Below are positions 27,523 through 35,079 of a stretch of 39,217 bases of DNA, piece after piece. Origin of the DNA: Paracoccaceae bacterium (GTDB lineage Bacteria; Pseudomonadota; Alphaproteobacteria; Rhodobacterales; Rhodobacteraceae). The stretch is taken from NCBI GenBank assembly GCA_014323795.1, contig JACONK010000017.1, positions 1 to 39,217 of the forward strand. The letters are read 5' to 3'. The notes beneath the pieces were generated by a model. That model had not been told where the DNA came from, ran no database searches, and saw only the letters and a program-made list of their open reading frames with translations. The position numbers and the translations under genes were made by a program. The first letter of the stretch is position 1; the number at the start of each line of letters is the position of its first letter.

Positions 27523-30500
27523 CAGGCAGGAAAAGCCGGACTTTGCACCTGGGCCGGTGACGATGATGACGCGGTTTTCCGCCGCGTCCCCCTCCCTGTG
27601 CGGGGGGAAGAGGTTGCCACCCCCCCGCCCGTGCGGGGGAAGAGTGCGGGCATTTGGTAGACACAGTTGTTCCAGTATCTGTCAAAATAAAGCCATTGTT
27701 TGGTGAAGGGGCGGTAGAGTGACGGGGTGATTGCGGATGGACGATACGAACCCTTCTTGCCCTTTGCCACGTCCTTCCTTTGCACCCGGTCCCAGCTGAT
27801 GTGTTGCGGGTCGTTGGTAAGGAAGTCTTCGGGCTTTTGGGTTTTGTCGGAGGCTTGGTAGCGATCAACCTCGGCGTTATAGGTTTCGATCATGCGCTTC
27901 ATGTTCGCGGCCAGGGTGGTTTTGCTGGCGTTATAGGCCCAGGCGTCGCGCCTTGTCGCCACGCCCATGGAATAATTCTCAAAAATCCCCTCTTCTGCAC
28001 CGCGCTTGGCGCCGAGGAGGGGGAATTGGTCAAAACCCGGGGCGTTTTGGTTCAGCCAGGTGCCGGCGGCGTCCGGGGTGACGGGCTGCCAGGCGCCGGC
28101 CCGGGTGATGCCATTGATGGATTGGAAGCTGCGCAGTTTGGCCAGTTTCTGCTTTTGGGAAAGGTTGTCGCCAATGTCGTGGAAGTGGATGCGGCCGTGG
28201 TGCGGGGCGGCGGGTTTTTTCACCAGGACGGAGATGGCGACGCTGGTCATGCTGGCCTGGCCAAAGATGTTTTCGCCTTCGCCGGCGGTGCCGCCGGAGA
28301 GCATATTTTTGCGAATGTCGCCGCGCAGGTGAATGATGTAGAGGTCGCTGAATTCGGCGGCGCAGCATTTGCGCAGGCCGTCGGCGGCCTTGCCATCGAT
28401 CCAGCCGGCATTGGTGACGAAGGCAATCACGCCCGACTCGCCAATGCGATCCGAGGCCCAGCGGAGGGCGCGGATGTAACTGTCATACAGGGCGTTTTTC
28501 AGGTGGGCGGTGGACTGCGCGGCGTAGGTGGTGCGGATGCGGGCGTCCAGGCCGGGGTAGGGCCGGTTGGCGGCGTTGTCATTCGCGCTCTTCTGGCCGG
28601 CGGAATATGGCGGGTTGCCGATGATGACGGTGATGTCTGCCGCGGCCTGGCGGGTGCGGCGTTCGGCATTATCGCGGAACAGGCTTTTGGCAACCAGATC
28701 GCGGGCCTGTTCATACATCTGAAAGGTGTCGGTCAGGGTCAGGCCGGGGAAGGGGGTATCATCCGTGCCAGCCTGTTCGGCGCAGGTGGTTTCGATGTTC
28801 ACGGCGGCGATGTAGTAGGCGAGGGGCACGATTTCATTGGCGTGGATCTCCTCAGCGTATTTGCGGGGCAGGTCGGCGGGCGGGAGCAGGCCGGATTGCA
28901 GCAGGCGGGTGATGAAGGTGCCGGTGCCGGTGAAGGGATCCAGGATATGGACGCCGGGGGCGCCCAGGGTGGTGCCGAAATGTTCGGCCAGGGCATCCTG
29001 GGCGGAGTGGAGGATGAAATCCACCACCTCCACCGGGGTGTAGACGATGCCGAGGCGCTGGGCCAGGGTGGGAAAGGCGGTGCGAAAGAAGCGATCATAC
29101 AATTCCAGGATCAGTTTCTGGCGCGCGCCGGCGGTGCTTATGCCCTCTGCCCGCCTGCGCACGCTTTCGTAAAAGCGTTCAAGGCTGTCTGCCTCGCCGG
29201 CGTCCGCGGCCGGGCTGGCCAGTTGGCCGAGGGCGGTGGCCATGGCACGGGACACGGGGTTGCGGGCGGCGGCGGTGCTGCCCTGAAACAGGGCGTCAAA
29301 GACCGGCCGGGTGATCATGTGCTGGGCCAGCATCTCAATGGCCTCGGCTTCGGTGATGGCGGGGTTCAGCTCTTCGTGCAGGTCCGCCAGGAAGGTGGCC
29401 AAGGCCTCCCGTGCCGGGCCGGGCTGTGCGGTGGCGGCGGTGATGCGGGCGATGTGGGCCCCTGCTATGGCGGCGATGTCTGTGGCCCAGTTTTCCCAAT
29501 ATTCGCGGGTGCCGCATTTTTCCACAATTCTGGCCATGATGGCGCGGGTGAAGGACTCCAGGGCGAGTTCGTATTGCGCGGCGGCTTCGTTTAAAGTGCT
29601 GATGTCCGGCCCGGCGGCGGTTCCGCCGCCGATATCGGCGCGGGCGGGTTGGCTGGTGGCGGTGGCGAAATCTGTGGCAATGGCGGTGGTGGGCAGGGCG
29701 GGCAGGAGGATATCCAGTTTATCGCGGATGTCTTCGCCCAGGCCGGCCTGGTTGATGCGGGCATCCAGCCGTTCATCGTGGGCGCGCAGGGCGTTGAGGA
29801 TTTGCCAGACGGTTTGGAAGTGTTCATTGTTGTTCAGGGCCTGGTCGGGTTCGGTACCGGGCGGGATGACGACGGGCAGGATAACGTAGCCCAGGGTTTT
29901 GCCGGGGGCGCGGCGCATGACGCGGCCGACGGCCTGGACCACATCCACCTGGCTTTTGCGGGGGTGCAGAAACATGATGGCATCCAGGGCGGGAACATCG
30001 ACGCCTTCGGACAGCAGTTTGGCGTTGGTCAGGATGCGGCAGGGGGTGTTGTCCGGGGTGGTGGTGCCGTTGCCCGTGTCGGGGTCTTCCCGGAGCCAGC
30101 GCAGGGCGTCTTCGCGCCCGGTGGCGTTGAAGGTGCCGTCAATATGGCGCAGCTCCACCGCCTGGGCCGGGGCATCGGGGGTTGTTGCGGTGTATTCCTG
30201 CACGACGGAGGCGAATTCCTGCCCGATGATTTTGGAGGATTTGATGCTGTTGCAAAAGGCGATGGCGCGCTGCATCGGGCGGCTGCCCTCCCCGGGCATG
30301 TCTGCCTTGGTCAGCGCGCGGTAGCAGCCGATGATTTTCGTGGCGTTATCCGCAGAAAGTTCCGGGCCGTCGCGCATGCGGGCAAGGATGGTGTCGGGGA
30401 TGTGCCCCTCATCGACGGCGAGGACCACCACCTTGTAATCGGTCAGCAGCTGTTCCTGGACCGCCGTGCCGAAGCCCAGGTGAAACAGGGTTGCGCCGAA

Positions 30501-31652
30501 CATGGCGGTGTTATCCATGGAGGCGAGGGTGGCCCCGTGATCATCGGCCTTGCGTTTTGCCGGTTCGGCAAAGATGCGGGGTGTGGCTGTCATATACAGG
30601 CGTTTGCGGGCCTGCACATTTTCATCGCTGTGGATGCGCCGGAAGGCGCTTTCCCCCTGCCCCTGCAGCGTCACGCCGGTGGTGCGGTGCGCCTCATCAC
30701 AAATGGCCAGGTCAAAGGGCGGCAGGCCGTGGTTCTGTTGGGCGGCTGTCAGCACATCGATGGAATGATAGGTGGCGAAGATCACCGTCATCTGCCCGGC
30801 CGGGATCCGGGCCGCCTGGCGGGCCAGCTGTGCCGCATCGGTTGTGGCGGGAACGGCCAGGTCGTGAAGGGTGAGATCCAGGCTGTCCGGGTCCGTCCGT
30901 TTGCCGATTGCGGTATCGGAACAGACAGAAAAGGCGGTGAACGGCCAGGTGCAATCGGTTTTCCAGGCGCGCAGGGTCTGCTGCATCAGGGCCAGGGAAG
31001 GCAGCATATACAGCACCCGGCCGGCCATGCGTTCGGCAATGGCCAGGGCGGTGAAGGTTTTGCCGGTGCCGCAGGCCATGATCAGTTTGCCCCGGTCCGC
31101 CGTTTCCAGGCCCGTTGTGACTGCCTCCAGGGCATCCTTCTGGTGGGGGCGCAATTCTTTCCCTGGGGTCTGGGTGACGGTGCCGTCCTGCAGGAACTGC
31201 TGCCAGTTGAGGCTGCCGGCCTCCAGTTCTGCCAGGGGGATGCGGCGCCAGGGTTTTGACAGCCGGTCCAGGGTGGTTTGCGCGTTTCTGACGGGGCCTT
31301 CGGCGGTTGTGTCGATGAGGATCAGTTCCGCGAAATCCCTGTTTGCGGCGGCGGCGATGAAACTGTCGATGGCGGGTTTATTGATATGCCGTGCCTCCAT
31401 GAATTTGCACTGGATGGCGGCGTGGCCGGTGCCATCGGCCCGGGTGGCCACCAGATCGATCCCGGTATCGGTGCGGGGCAGGCCACGGGTGGCGGCCCAT
31501 GCGCCCCAGGGCTGCACATCGGACCAGAGATCCCTTTGCACCGGGTCGTGCAGCAGCCAGGTGCGCACCACCCTTTCAAAATACGCGCCCTTTTCGCGTT
31601 CTGACCGGGCATGGGTGCGGGCGTTTTCCAGAAGCTGCCGGAGGGAGGGCAT
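27522..31652 (-). CDS. Type ISP restriction-modification enzyme, frameshifted large fragment
   Basis: Single-chain Type ISP enzymes (LlaGI/LlaBIII group) cut unmodified DNA after translocating along it and protect host sites by N6-adenine methylation. The ATG at 31650-31652 has AAAGGACAGG upstream. In order: an Mrr-like PD-(D/E)xK nuclease (GIDLVA Asp66, IQCK Gln81-Lys83); an SF2 helicase with Walker A MACGTGKT (192-199), ICDEAH (317-322), MTATPR (354-359) and QAVGRVMRR (about 580); a helical coupler; a gamma-type methyltransferase with DPFTGTG (about 905) and NPPY (about 1011); then LYRPFTKQWLYFDRYWNNCVYQMPALFP. After this Pro the frame runs into about 35 non-homologous residues and stops. 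All catalytic motifs are intact, but without the C-terminal target-recognition part the enzyme should not recognise its site. Full length after repair is about 1630 codons, normal for the family. Confidence 0.92.
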   Translation of the reverse strand: MPSLRQLLENARTHARSEREKGAYFERVVRTWLLHDPVQRDLWSDVQPWGAWAATRGLPRTDTGIDLVATRADGTGHAAIQCKFMEARHINKPAIDSFIAAAANRDFAELILIDTTAEGPVRNAQTTLDRLSKPWRRIPLAELEAGSLNWQQFLQDGTVTQTPGKELRPHQKDALEAVTTGLETADRGKLIMACGTGKTFTALAIAERMAGRVLYMLPSLALMQQTLRAWKTDCTWPFTAFSVCSDTAIGKRTDPDSLDLTLHDLAVPATTDAAQLARQAARIPAGQMTVIFATYHSIDVLTAAQQNHGLPPFDLAICDEAHRTTGVTLQGQGESAFRRIHSDENVQARKRLYMTATPRIFAEPAKRKADDHGATLASMDNTAMFGATLFHLGFGTAVQEQLLTDYKVVVLAVDEGHIPDTILARMRDGPELSADNATKIIGCYRALTKADMPGEGSRPMQRAIAFCNSIKSSKIIGQEFASVVQEYTATTPDAPAQAVELRHIDGTFNATGREDALRWLREDPDTGNGTTTPDNTPCRILTNAKLLSEGVDVPALDAIMFLHPRKSQVDVVQAVGRVMRRAPGKTLGYVILPVVIPPGTEPDQALNNNEHFQTVWQILNALRAHDERLDARINQAGLGEDIRDKLDILLPALPTTAIATDFATATSQPARADIGGGTAAGPDISTLNEAAAQYELALESFTRAIMARIVEKCGTREYWENWATDIAAIAGAHIARITAATAQPGPAREALATFLADLHEELNPAITEAEAIEMLAQHMITRPVFDALFQGSTAAARNPVSRAMATALGQLASPAADAGEADSLERFYESVRRRAEGISTAGARQKLILELYDRFFRTAFPTLAQRLGIVYTPVEVVDFILHSAQDALAEHFGTTLGAPGVHILDPFTGTGTFITRLLQSGLLPPADLPRKYAEEIHANEIVPLAYYIAAVNIETTCAEQAGTDDTPFPGLTLTDTFQMYEQARDLVAKSLFRDNAERRTRQAAADITVIIGNPPYSAGQKSANDNAANRPYPGLDARIRTTYAAQSTAHLKNALYDSYIRALRWASDRIGESGVIAFVTNAGWIDGKAADGLRKCCAAEFSDLYIIHLRGDIRKNMLSGGTAGEGENIFGQASMTSVAISVLVKKPAAPHHGRIHFHDIGDNLSQKQKLAKLRSFQSINGITRAGAWQPVTPDAAGTWLNQNAPGFDQFPLLGAKRGAEEGIFENYSMGVATRRDAWAYNASKTTLAANMKRMIETYNAEVDRYQASDKTQKPEDFLTNDPQHISWDRVQRKDVAKGKKGSYRPSAITPSLYRPFTKQWLYFDRYWNNCVYQMPALFPRTGGGVATSSPRTGRGTRRKTASSSSPAQVQSPAFPA
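27594..27644. repeat. Direct repeat with C/G tracts at the Type ISP frameshift
   Basis: gtgcggggggaagag (27598-27612, six G) and gtgcgggggaagag (27631-27644, five G) are copies of one element, with a run of seven C between them (27620-27626). On the coding strand the copies are 32 nt apart; one more base makes the unit 33 nt, or 11 codons, and joins the two enzyme fragments in frame. The element is GC-rich and partly palindromic and looks like a small dispersed repeat that entered the gene. Confidence 0.75.
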
Positions 31653-31715
31653 GTTTTCCTGTCCTTTGGGTTTTGGGGCGGCCGATGCACGGGGGCCGCA
31701 GGGGCGGGTACCGGT

Positions 31716-32038
31716 TTATGGCATGATGTGCCCGACTGTCAATGTGGGTACCGTCTGGCCGGCATGGCCAGCTGAGGCCATTTGGGCCTCCCCGGTTTGC
31801 GGAAGCCCCGCCTTTTGTGCAGCCTGGGCATCAAAGCAGGTTACCGCTGCCCCGGTATCTATCAATGCAAGGCCGCTTACGGGGGCAGGCGGGGCCTGGT
31901 TGTGGCGGGTTGCTGCGCATCGCCGGGGGGTGTGCGTGTTACCCGCAGGGGCGGGCCATGGTGTGCCAGGGTTTCCGGGGCGGGTTCAGATTTCCCGTCC
32001 GGGGTTTTGCTTTCATGCCTGGCGTTCAGGATTGGCAT
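31716..32038 (-). pseudogene. Retropepsin-like aspartic protease, frameshifted and truncated
   Basis: The ATG at 32036-32038 overlaps the upstream 87-aa gene by 13 nt and reads MPILNARHESKTPDGKSEP ... AHHGPPLRVTRTPPGDAQQPATT before going out of frame (stop at 31877-31879). A second frame, open from about 31978, reads QAPPAPVSGLALIDTGAAVTCFD, then AQAAQKAGLPQTGEAQMASAGHAG. This holds the Asp-Thr-Gly-Ala active-site loop and surroundings of retropepsin-like (clan AA) aspartic proteases. Adding one base near 31896-31906 joins PATT to QAPPAP. The protein then ends early (TVPTLTVGHIMP), about 110 residues where I expect about 150, so the C-terminal sheet is missing. It lies 63 bp ahead of the Type ISP gene. 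Confidence 0.7.
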
Positions 32039-32289
32039 GGGATGCCCAGGGCAAGCACGGGTACGGTGAATGTCGGGGTGCCTTCCCCCGACAGGCGCAC
32101 AAAAAAGGGGCCGCGGCCGAAGCGGCGCATGCCCTCTGCGATAGCCATTTTTCGGGTTGCAAAATGGCCGATCAGTGCCGCCCCCTTGATCAGCAGGTGG
32201 CGGTTGGTGTGTTTGTGCAGGAATTCATCCCGGCGGGATTCGTAAAACGAGCGTTCCCGGGACAGGGGGTTTTGCGGTTTGTTTGACAT
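32026..32289 (-). CDS. Small conserved protein paired with retropepsin, 87 aa
   Basis: The ATG at 32287-32289 has an ACAGGCAAAAC leader very like the ACAGGAAAAC ahead of the Type ISP gene. The N-terminal half is charged and helical (SRERSFYESRRDEFLHKHTNRH). The core LLIKGAALIGHFATRKMAIAEGMRRFGRGPFFVRLSG resembles the small DUF5678-type domain, in which an 'is this mine' strand and a helix-Phe-Gly segment recur; this is recalled from memory and not tested. The gene overlaps the retropepsin start by 13 nt, which implies translational coupling. From memory, similar small proteins are found next to retropepsin-like genes elsewhere. Molecular function unknown. Confidence 0.72.
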   Translation of the reverse strand: MSNKPQNPLSRERSFYESRRDEFLHKHTNRHLLIKGAALIGHFATRKMAIAEGMRRFGRGPFFVRLSGEGTPTFTVPVLALGIPCQS

Positions 32290-32345
32290 GTTTTGCCTGT
32301 TCTTCGGGATTTTGGTTGGTGGTTGATGCGGGGTGCACCCGGCGT

Positions 32346-32567
32346 TCAGGGGCTTTTCAGGAAAGCCGGAATAACGAGTTGCGCCCGGTGATCCGCGAGT
32401 TTCCGGATATGCTGAAGGGTTTCCCGCCCGGTTTCCGGATCACTGGTTGCAAGGAACCGGGCCAGAGTGTATTGGAGCTGTATGTTGACCTCCTCCAGGC
32501 CGAGGTCGGAAAGCGCATGGGAAGGTGTGCCCGCTGCATCCTCCTTTTCCAGAACAGCATCCGGCAT
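32346..32567 (-). CDS. Small hypothetical protein, 73 aa
   Basis: The ATG at 32565-32567 lies behind AGAAGGAAAG on the minus strand. The product has a polar N terminus (MPDAVLEKEDAAGTPSHA) and two predicted helices (LEEVNIQLQYTLARFLA and GRETLQHIRKLADHRAQLVIPAF). There is no signal peptide, membrane segment or recognised family. It is 56 bp upstream of the 87-aa gene on the same strand, so it probably leads a small operon that reaches the retropepsin remnant and the Type ISP gene. The size and the palindromic promoter region would suit a regulator or antitoxin, but nothing in the sequence proves it. Confidence 0.55.
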   Translation of the reverse strand: MPDAVLEKEDAAGTPSHALSDLGLEEVNIQLQYTLARFLATSDPETGRETLQHIRKLADHRAQLVIPAFLKSP

Positions 32568-32603
32568 ATTCAGTCTTTCCTTCTGTCCAGTGTTTTATCG
32601 TCC

Positions 32604-32648
32604 AGTATAAAGAGCAAGGCAAGGTGCCTTGCAAGGTTTCGCAGTATA
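32604..32648 (-). promoter_or_regulatory. Palindrome between two -10-like boxes ahead of the 73-aa gene
   Basis: GCAAGGCA-agg-TGCCTTGC (32614-32632) is a perfect 8-bp inverted repeat. On the minus strand it lies between two TATACT hexamers, at 32643-32648 and 32604-32609. A TTGCAA (32629-32634) stands 19 bp from the second hexamer and overlaps the palindrome. Placement 50 bp upstream of the start codon suits a repressor-controlled promoter of the small-gene operon. Confidence 0.5.
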
Positions 32649-32704
32649 ACGCGCTACGGCTTGAGGGTGGAAGATATCACAAAGGATATGTTTGAAATCG
32701 TGTG

Positions 32705-32732
32705 ACCGCGCAACAGGGGCTGCGCGGTTTTC
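32705..32732 (+). terminator. Intrinsic terminator-like hairpin on the plus strand, no matching gene
   Basis: ACCGCGCA (32705-32712) and TGCGCGGT (32721-32728) pair perfectly around an 8-nt loop and run into TTTTC. It is a fair intrinsic terminator for plus-strand transcription, yet no plus-strand protein gene ends here. The stretch in front of it (about 32640-32704) may be a short non-coding transcript. Confidence 0.55.
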
Positions 32733-32939
32733 GTTATCAGGCGGCGGCTGATCCGGCGGGCAGCCACCGGACCGGAGAGGATGAAGAGGCCCGCCGGGTC
32801 GCCCGAGGGTGCGGGCCCCCTGGCATAAACAGGGTTGTGCGCCCGGCGTTTCGGGGTGCGGTACCGGTTCTGTTGCCCAAGCATTAGCGGCGGCCCTGCC
32901 AAATATCCGCCTATGTGCACATTCGCCGTCAGATACCCC
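32733..32939. other. Spacer upstream of the Bax-inhibitor gene, no gene seen
   Basis: Between the terminator-like hairpin and the promoter at 32940 there is GC-rich DNA with short inverted repeats (around 32785-32820). No frame with a start signal or family likeness was seen. With its flanks it belongs to the 455-bp gap 32568-33022. Confidence 0.4.
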
Positions 32940-32968
32940 TTGAAAAACGGGAACGGGTAACCGATATT
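32940..32968 (+). promoter_or_regulatory. Sigma70-type promoter of the Bax-inhibitor-1 gene
   Basis: TTGAAA (32940-32945) and GATATT (32963-32968) are 17 bp apart. Downstream, the leader has a CCGCAAA/TTTGCGG hairpin (about 32979-32997) and a GGAG ribosome-binding site ahead of the start at 33023. Confidence 0.6.
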
Positions 32969-33022
32969 CCCTTTTAACCCGCAAAACTGCTTTGCGGCGT
33001 TATGACAACTATGGAGTGAACG

Positions 33023-33808
33023 ATGTCACAATTCGACACAGTCAGACGTGGTGTTGCGGCTGGTGTTGGCGGGCGGGAGGTCGACGAAGGCCTGCGTGCC
33101 CATATGAACAAGGTTTACGGCCTGATGTCCGCCGGCATGGTGATCACCGCGCTGGCAGCCTGGGCCATTGCCGGCCTGGCGGTTACAAGCGACCCGGCCG
33201 GTGCGAGCTACACCCTGCGGGATGGTGAATACCTGACGGGCCTGGGTGAGGCTCTTTACACGACGCCGCTGCGCTGGGTTCTGATGTTCGCCCCGCTGGC
33301 CTTTCTGCTGTTCGGCTGGGGTACCCTGATGCGCCGCGGTTCAGCCTCGGCTGTTCAGACCGGCTTCTTCATCTTTGCCGCCGTGATGGGCATCTCGATG
33401 AGCTCAATCTTTCTGATCTACACCGATTTCTCGATCGTGCAGACGTTCCTGGTGACGGCAATCGCGTTTTCCGGTCTCAGCCTCTACGGCTACACCACGA
33501 ATCGTGATCTGTCGGGCGTGGGCACTTTCCTGATGATGGGTGTGATCGGCCTGATCGTTGCGATGATCATCAACATCTTTCTGCAAAGCCCGGCGATGAT
33601 GTTTGCGATCTCGGTCATCGGTGTGCTGCTTTTCGCGGGCCTGACGGCGTTTTACACGCAGGATATCAAGGCGACCTACATCGCCCATGCCTCCCGCGGT
33701 GATCAGGAATGGCTGGACAAGGCCGCCTCTGACGGGGCGCTGAGCCTCTACATCTCGTTTCTGAACATGTTCCAGTTCCTGCTCTATCTCATAGGGCAAC
33801 GGGAATAG
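33023..33808 (+). CDS. Bax inhibitor-1 / YccA family membrane protein
   Basis: The 261-aa inner-membrane protein starts at an ATG with TATGGAG upstream. Residues 1-28 are cytoplasmic (MSQFDTVRRGVAAGVGGREVDEGLRAHMNKVYGLM, the typical start of alphaproteobacterial members). Six to seven membrane helices follow, among them MVITALAAWAIAGLAV, WVLMFAPLAFLLFGW, AVQTGFFIFAAVMGISMSSIFL, FLVTAIAFSGLSLYGY, FLMMGVIGLIVAMIINIFL and AMMFAISVIGVLLFAGLTAFYTQDIK. The conserved acidic pair region YTQDIK and the end FLNMFQFLLYLIG fit the TMBIM/BI-1 family. Bacterial relatives include a pH-sensitive Ca2+ leak channel (BsYetJ) and the FtsH modulator YccA. Transcription is monocistronic, with a promoter and terminator both visible. 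Confidence 0.94.
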   Translation: MSQFDTVRRGVAAGVGGREVDEGLRAHMNKVYGLMSAGMVITALAAWAIAGLAVTSDPAGASYTLRDGEYLTGLGEALYTTPLRWVLMFAPLAFLLFGWGTLMRRGSASAVQTGFFIFAAVMGISMSSIFLIYTDFSIVQTFLVTAIAFSGLSLYGYTTNRDLSGVGTFLMMGVIGLIVAMIINIFLQSPAMMFAISVIGVLLFAGLTAFYTQDIKATYIAHASRGDQEWLDKAASDGALSLYISFLNMFQFLLYLIGQRE

Positions 33809-33826
33809 GCCTGAACAGCCAGGACA

Positions 33827-33857
33827 AAAGGGCCGGGTTTTACCCGGCCCTTTTTTT
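33827..33857 (+). terminator. Strong intrinsic terminator
   Basis: aaagggccgggt and acccggcccttt form a near-perfect stem around a short T-rich loop, followed by seven T (33851-33857). It lies about 20 nt past the stop of the Bax-inhibitor gene. Confidence 0.93.
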
Positions 33858-34152
33858 GCGGATGCTGAACATCGCTTTCCCTGCGCGGCCCCGGTACGTG
33901 CGGGTGTTGTTTTGGGAGCTGTTGCAGGGCGCGCGCCCGGGTGCGCCCCTCTCCCGGTTCCCGGACGCGCTGCCCGGCATCGTCTTGACGCGCAAGGGCC
34001 GGTGTGCGCGGCTGCCCGGCATCGTCTTGCAGCCTGAACCTTTTGCAGGGGCGGGTGCCGGTTTGCGGCATGCATCCATACAGGTGCCCGGGCGGGGGCA
34101 AGGGTTGCCCCGCTTTTTAATCCACATGTCTGCAAAAAACGATTTTCCGTTT
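33858..34152. other. Spacer between convergent genes, with a 19-bp direct repeat
   Basis: No gene is seen between the terminator and the end of argF. gctgcccggcatcgtcttg occurs at 33969-33987 and again, exactly, at 34011-34029, 42 bp apart; the sequence between is GC-rich. Nothing resembles an att site partnered with an integrase. Confidence 0.6.
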
Positions 34153-35079
34153 TCAAATCCCCAGGCACCAGCGCAGAATTGCCTTTTGCACATGCAGGCG
34201 GTTTTCAGCTTCGTCAAGGATGACCGAATGGGGGCCGTCCATGACCTCTGATGTCGCCTCCTCCCCCCGGTGTGCGGGCAGGCAGTGCATGAAGAGCGCG
34301 CCTTTTTTGGCGCGGGACATAAGCCTGGCGTTCACCTGATAGGGTTTCAGCAGGTTGTGGCGGTTGTGGCAGGCGGTGCGGTTTTCATGCATGCTGACCC
34401 AGGTGTCGGCCACCACGAGGTCGGCCCCTTCAACTGCCCGGGCGGCCACGCGCTCAATCCGCACGTTCACCCCTTCGGCCCGGGCGCCATCGATAAACAC
34501 CTGCTCCGGGTCCAGCTGCGCCGGTCCGGTGTATACGAAATCAAACCCGAACTGCCCGGCGGCATGCAGAAAACTTGCGCACACATTGTTGCCGTCGCCC
34601 GCCCAGACAACCTTTTTGCCCTTAATCGGCCCGCGGTGCTCCTCAAAAGTCATTACGTCCGCCATGATCTGGCAGGGATGCGTGCGGTTCGTCAGGCCGT
34701 TTATCACCGGCACATCCGAATGGTGTGCCAGTTCAAGCAGGCTCGATTCGCTGAACGTGCGCACCATAATCGCATCGACGTAGCGGCTCATGACGCGGGC
34801 GGTGTCTGCGATGGTTTCGCCGTGGCCCAGGTGCATTTCGGTTCCCGACAGGATCATTGACTGCCCGCCCAACTGGCGGATGCCCATGTCAAAAGAGATG
34901 CGTGTGCGCGTGGACGGTTTTTCAAAGATCAGCGCCACCATGCGCCCGGCGAGCGGCCGGTCATCATCTGCCGCACCCTTCGGGCGGCCGGTGCGGGCGT
35001 TCTTCATGGCCAGGGCCTGGTCAAGGATGCGGCGCAGGTCATCCTTCGGGGTTTTATGGATGTCGAGGAAGTGGGTCAT
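34153..35079 (-). CDS. argF: Ornithine carbamoyltransferase
   Basis: Makes citrulline from ornithine and carbamoyl phosphate in arginine synthesis. The 308-aa protein has the carbamoyl-phosphate site STRTR at residues 56-60, the HPCQ motif near 131, a DTWVSM segment in the ornithine domain, and [10 protein letters not shown] near 265-275 with the catalytic Cys. Its ATG overlaps the argD stop (ATGA), so translation is coupled. argD-argF next to gcrA is a common arrangement in Rhodobacterales. Confidence 0.97.
   Translation of the reverse strand: MTHFLDIHKTPKDDLRRILDQALAMKNARTGRPKGAADDDRPLAGRMVALIFEKPSTRTRISFDMGIRQLGGQSMILSGTEMHLGHGETIADTARVMSRYVDAIMVRTFSESSLLELAHHSDVPVINGLTNRTHPCQIMADVMTFEEHRGPIKGKKVVWAGDGNNVCASFLHAAGQFGFDFVYTGPAQLDPEQVFIDGARAEGVNVRIERVAARAVEGADLVVADTWVSMHENRTACHNRHNLLKPYQVNARLMSRAKKGALFMHCLPAHRGEEATSEVMDGPHSVILDEAENRLHVQKAILRWCLGI

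Noticed and set aside
27594-27644. CRISPR-like pair of GC-rich repeats
   Set aside because: Only two copies, no regular spacers, inside a coding region, and no cas genes anywhere in the window.
27780-31259. Two very long plus-strand frames (over 500 codons each) opposite the Type ISP gene
   Set aside because: GC-rich DNA with G/C third positions leaves antisense frames open; the minus-strand protein has every expected motif, while the plus-strand readings are Gly/Ala/Val-rich and match nothing.
32283-32705. Plus-strand frame ending right at the orphan terminator (140 codons)
   Set aside because: It runs opposite the 73-aa gene and reads poorly (Ser/Cys/Arg-rich) with no ribosome-binding site; a non-coding transcript ending there is more plausible.
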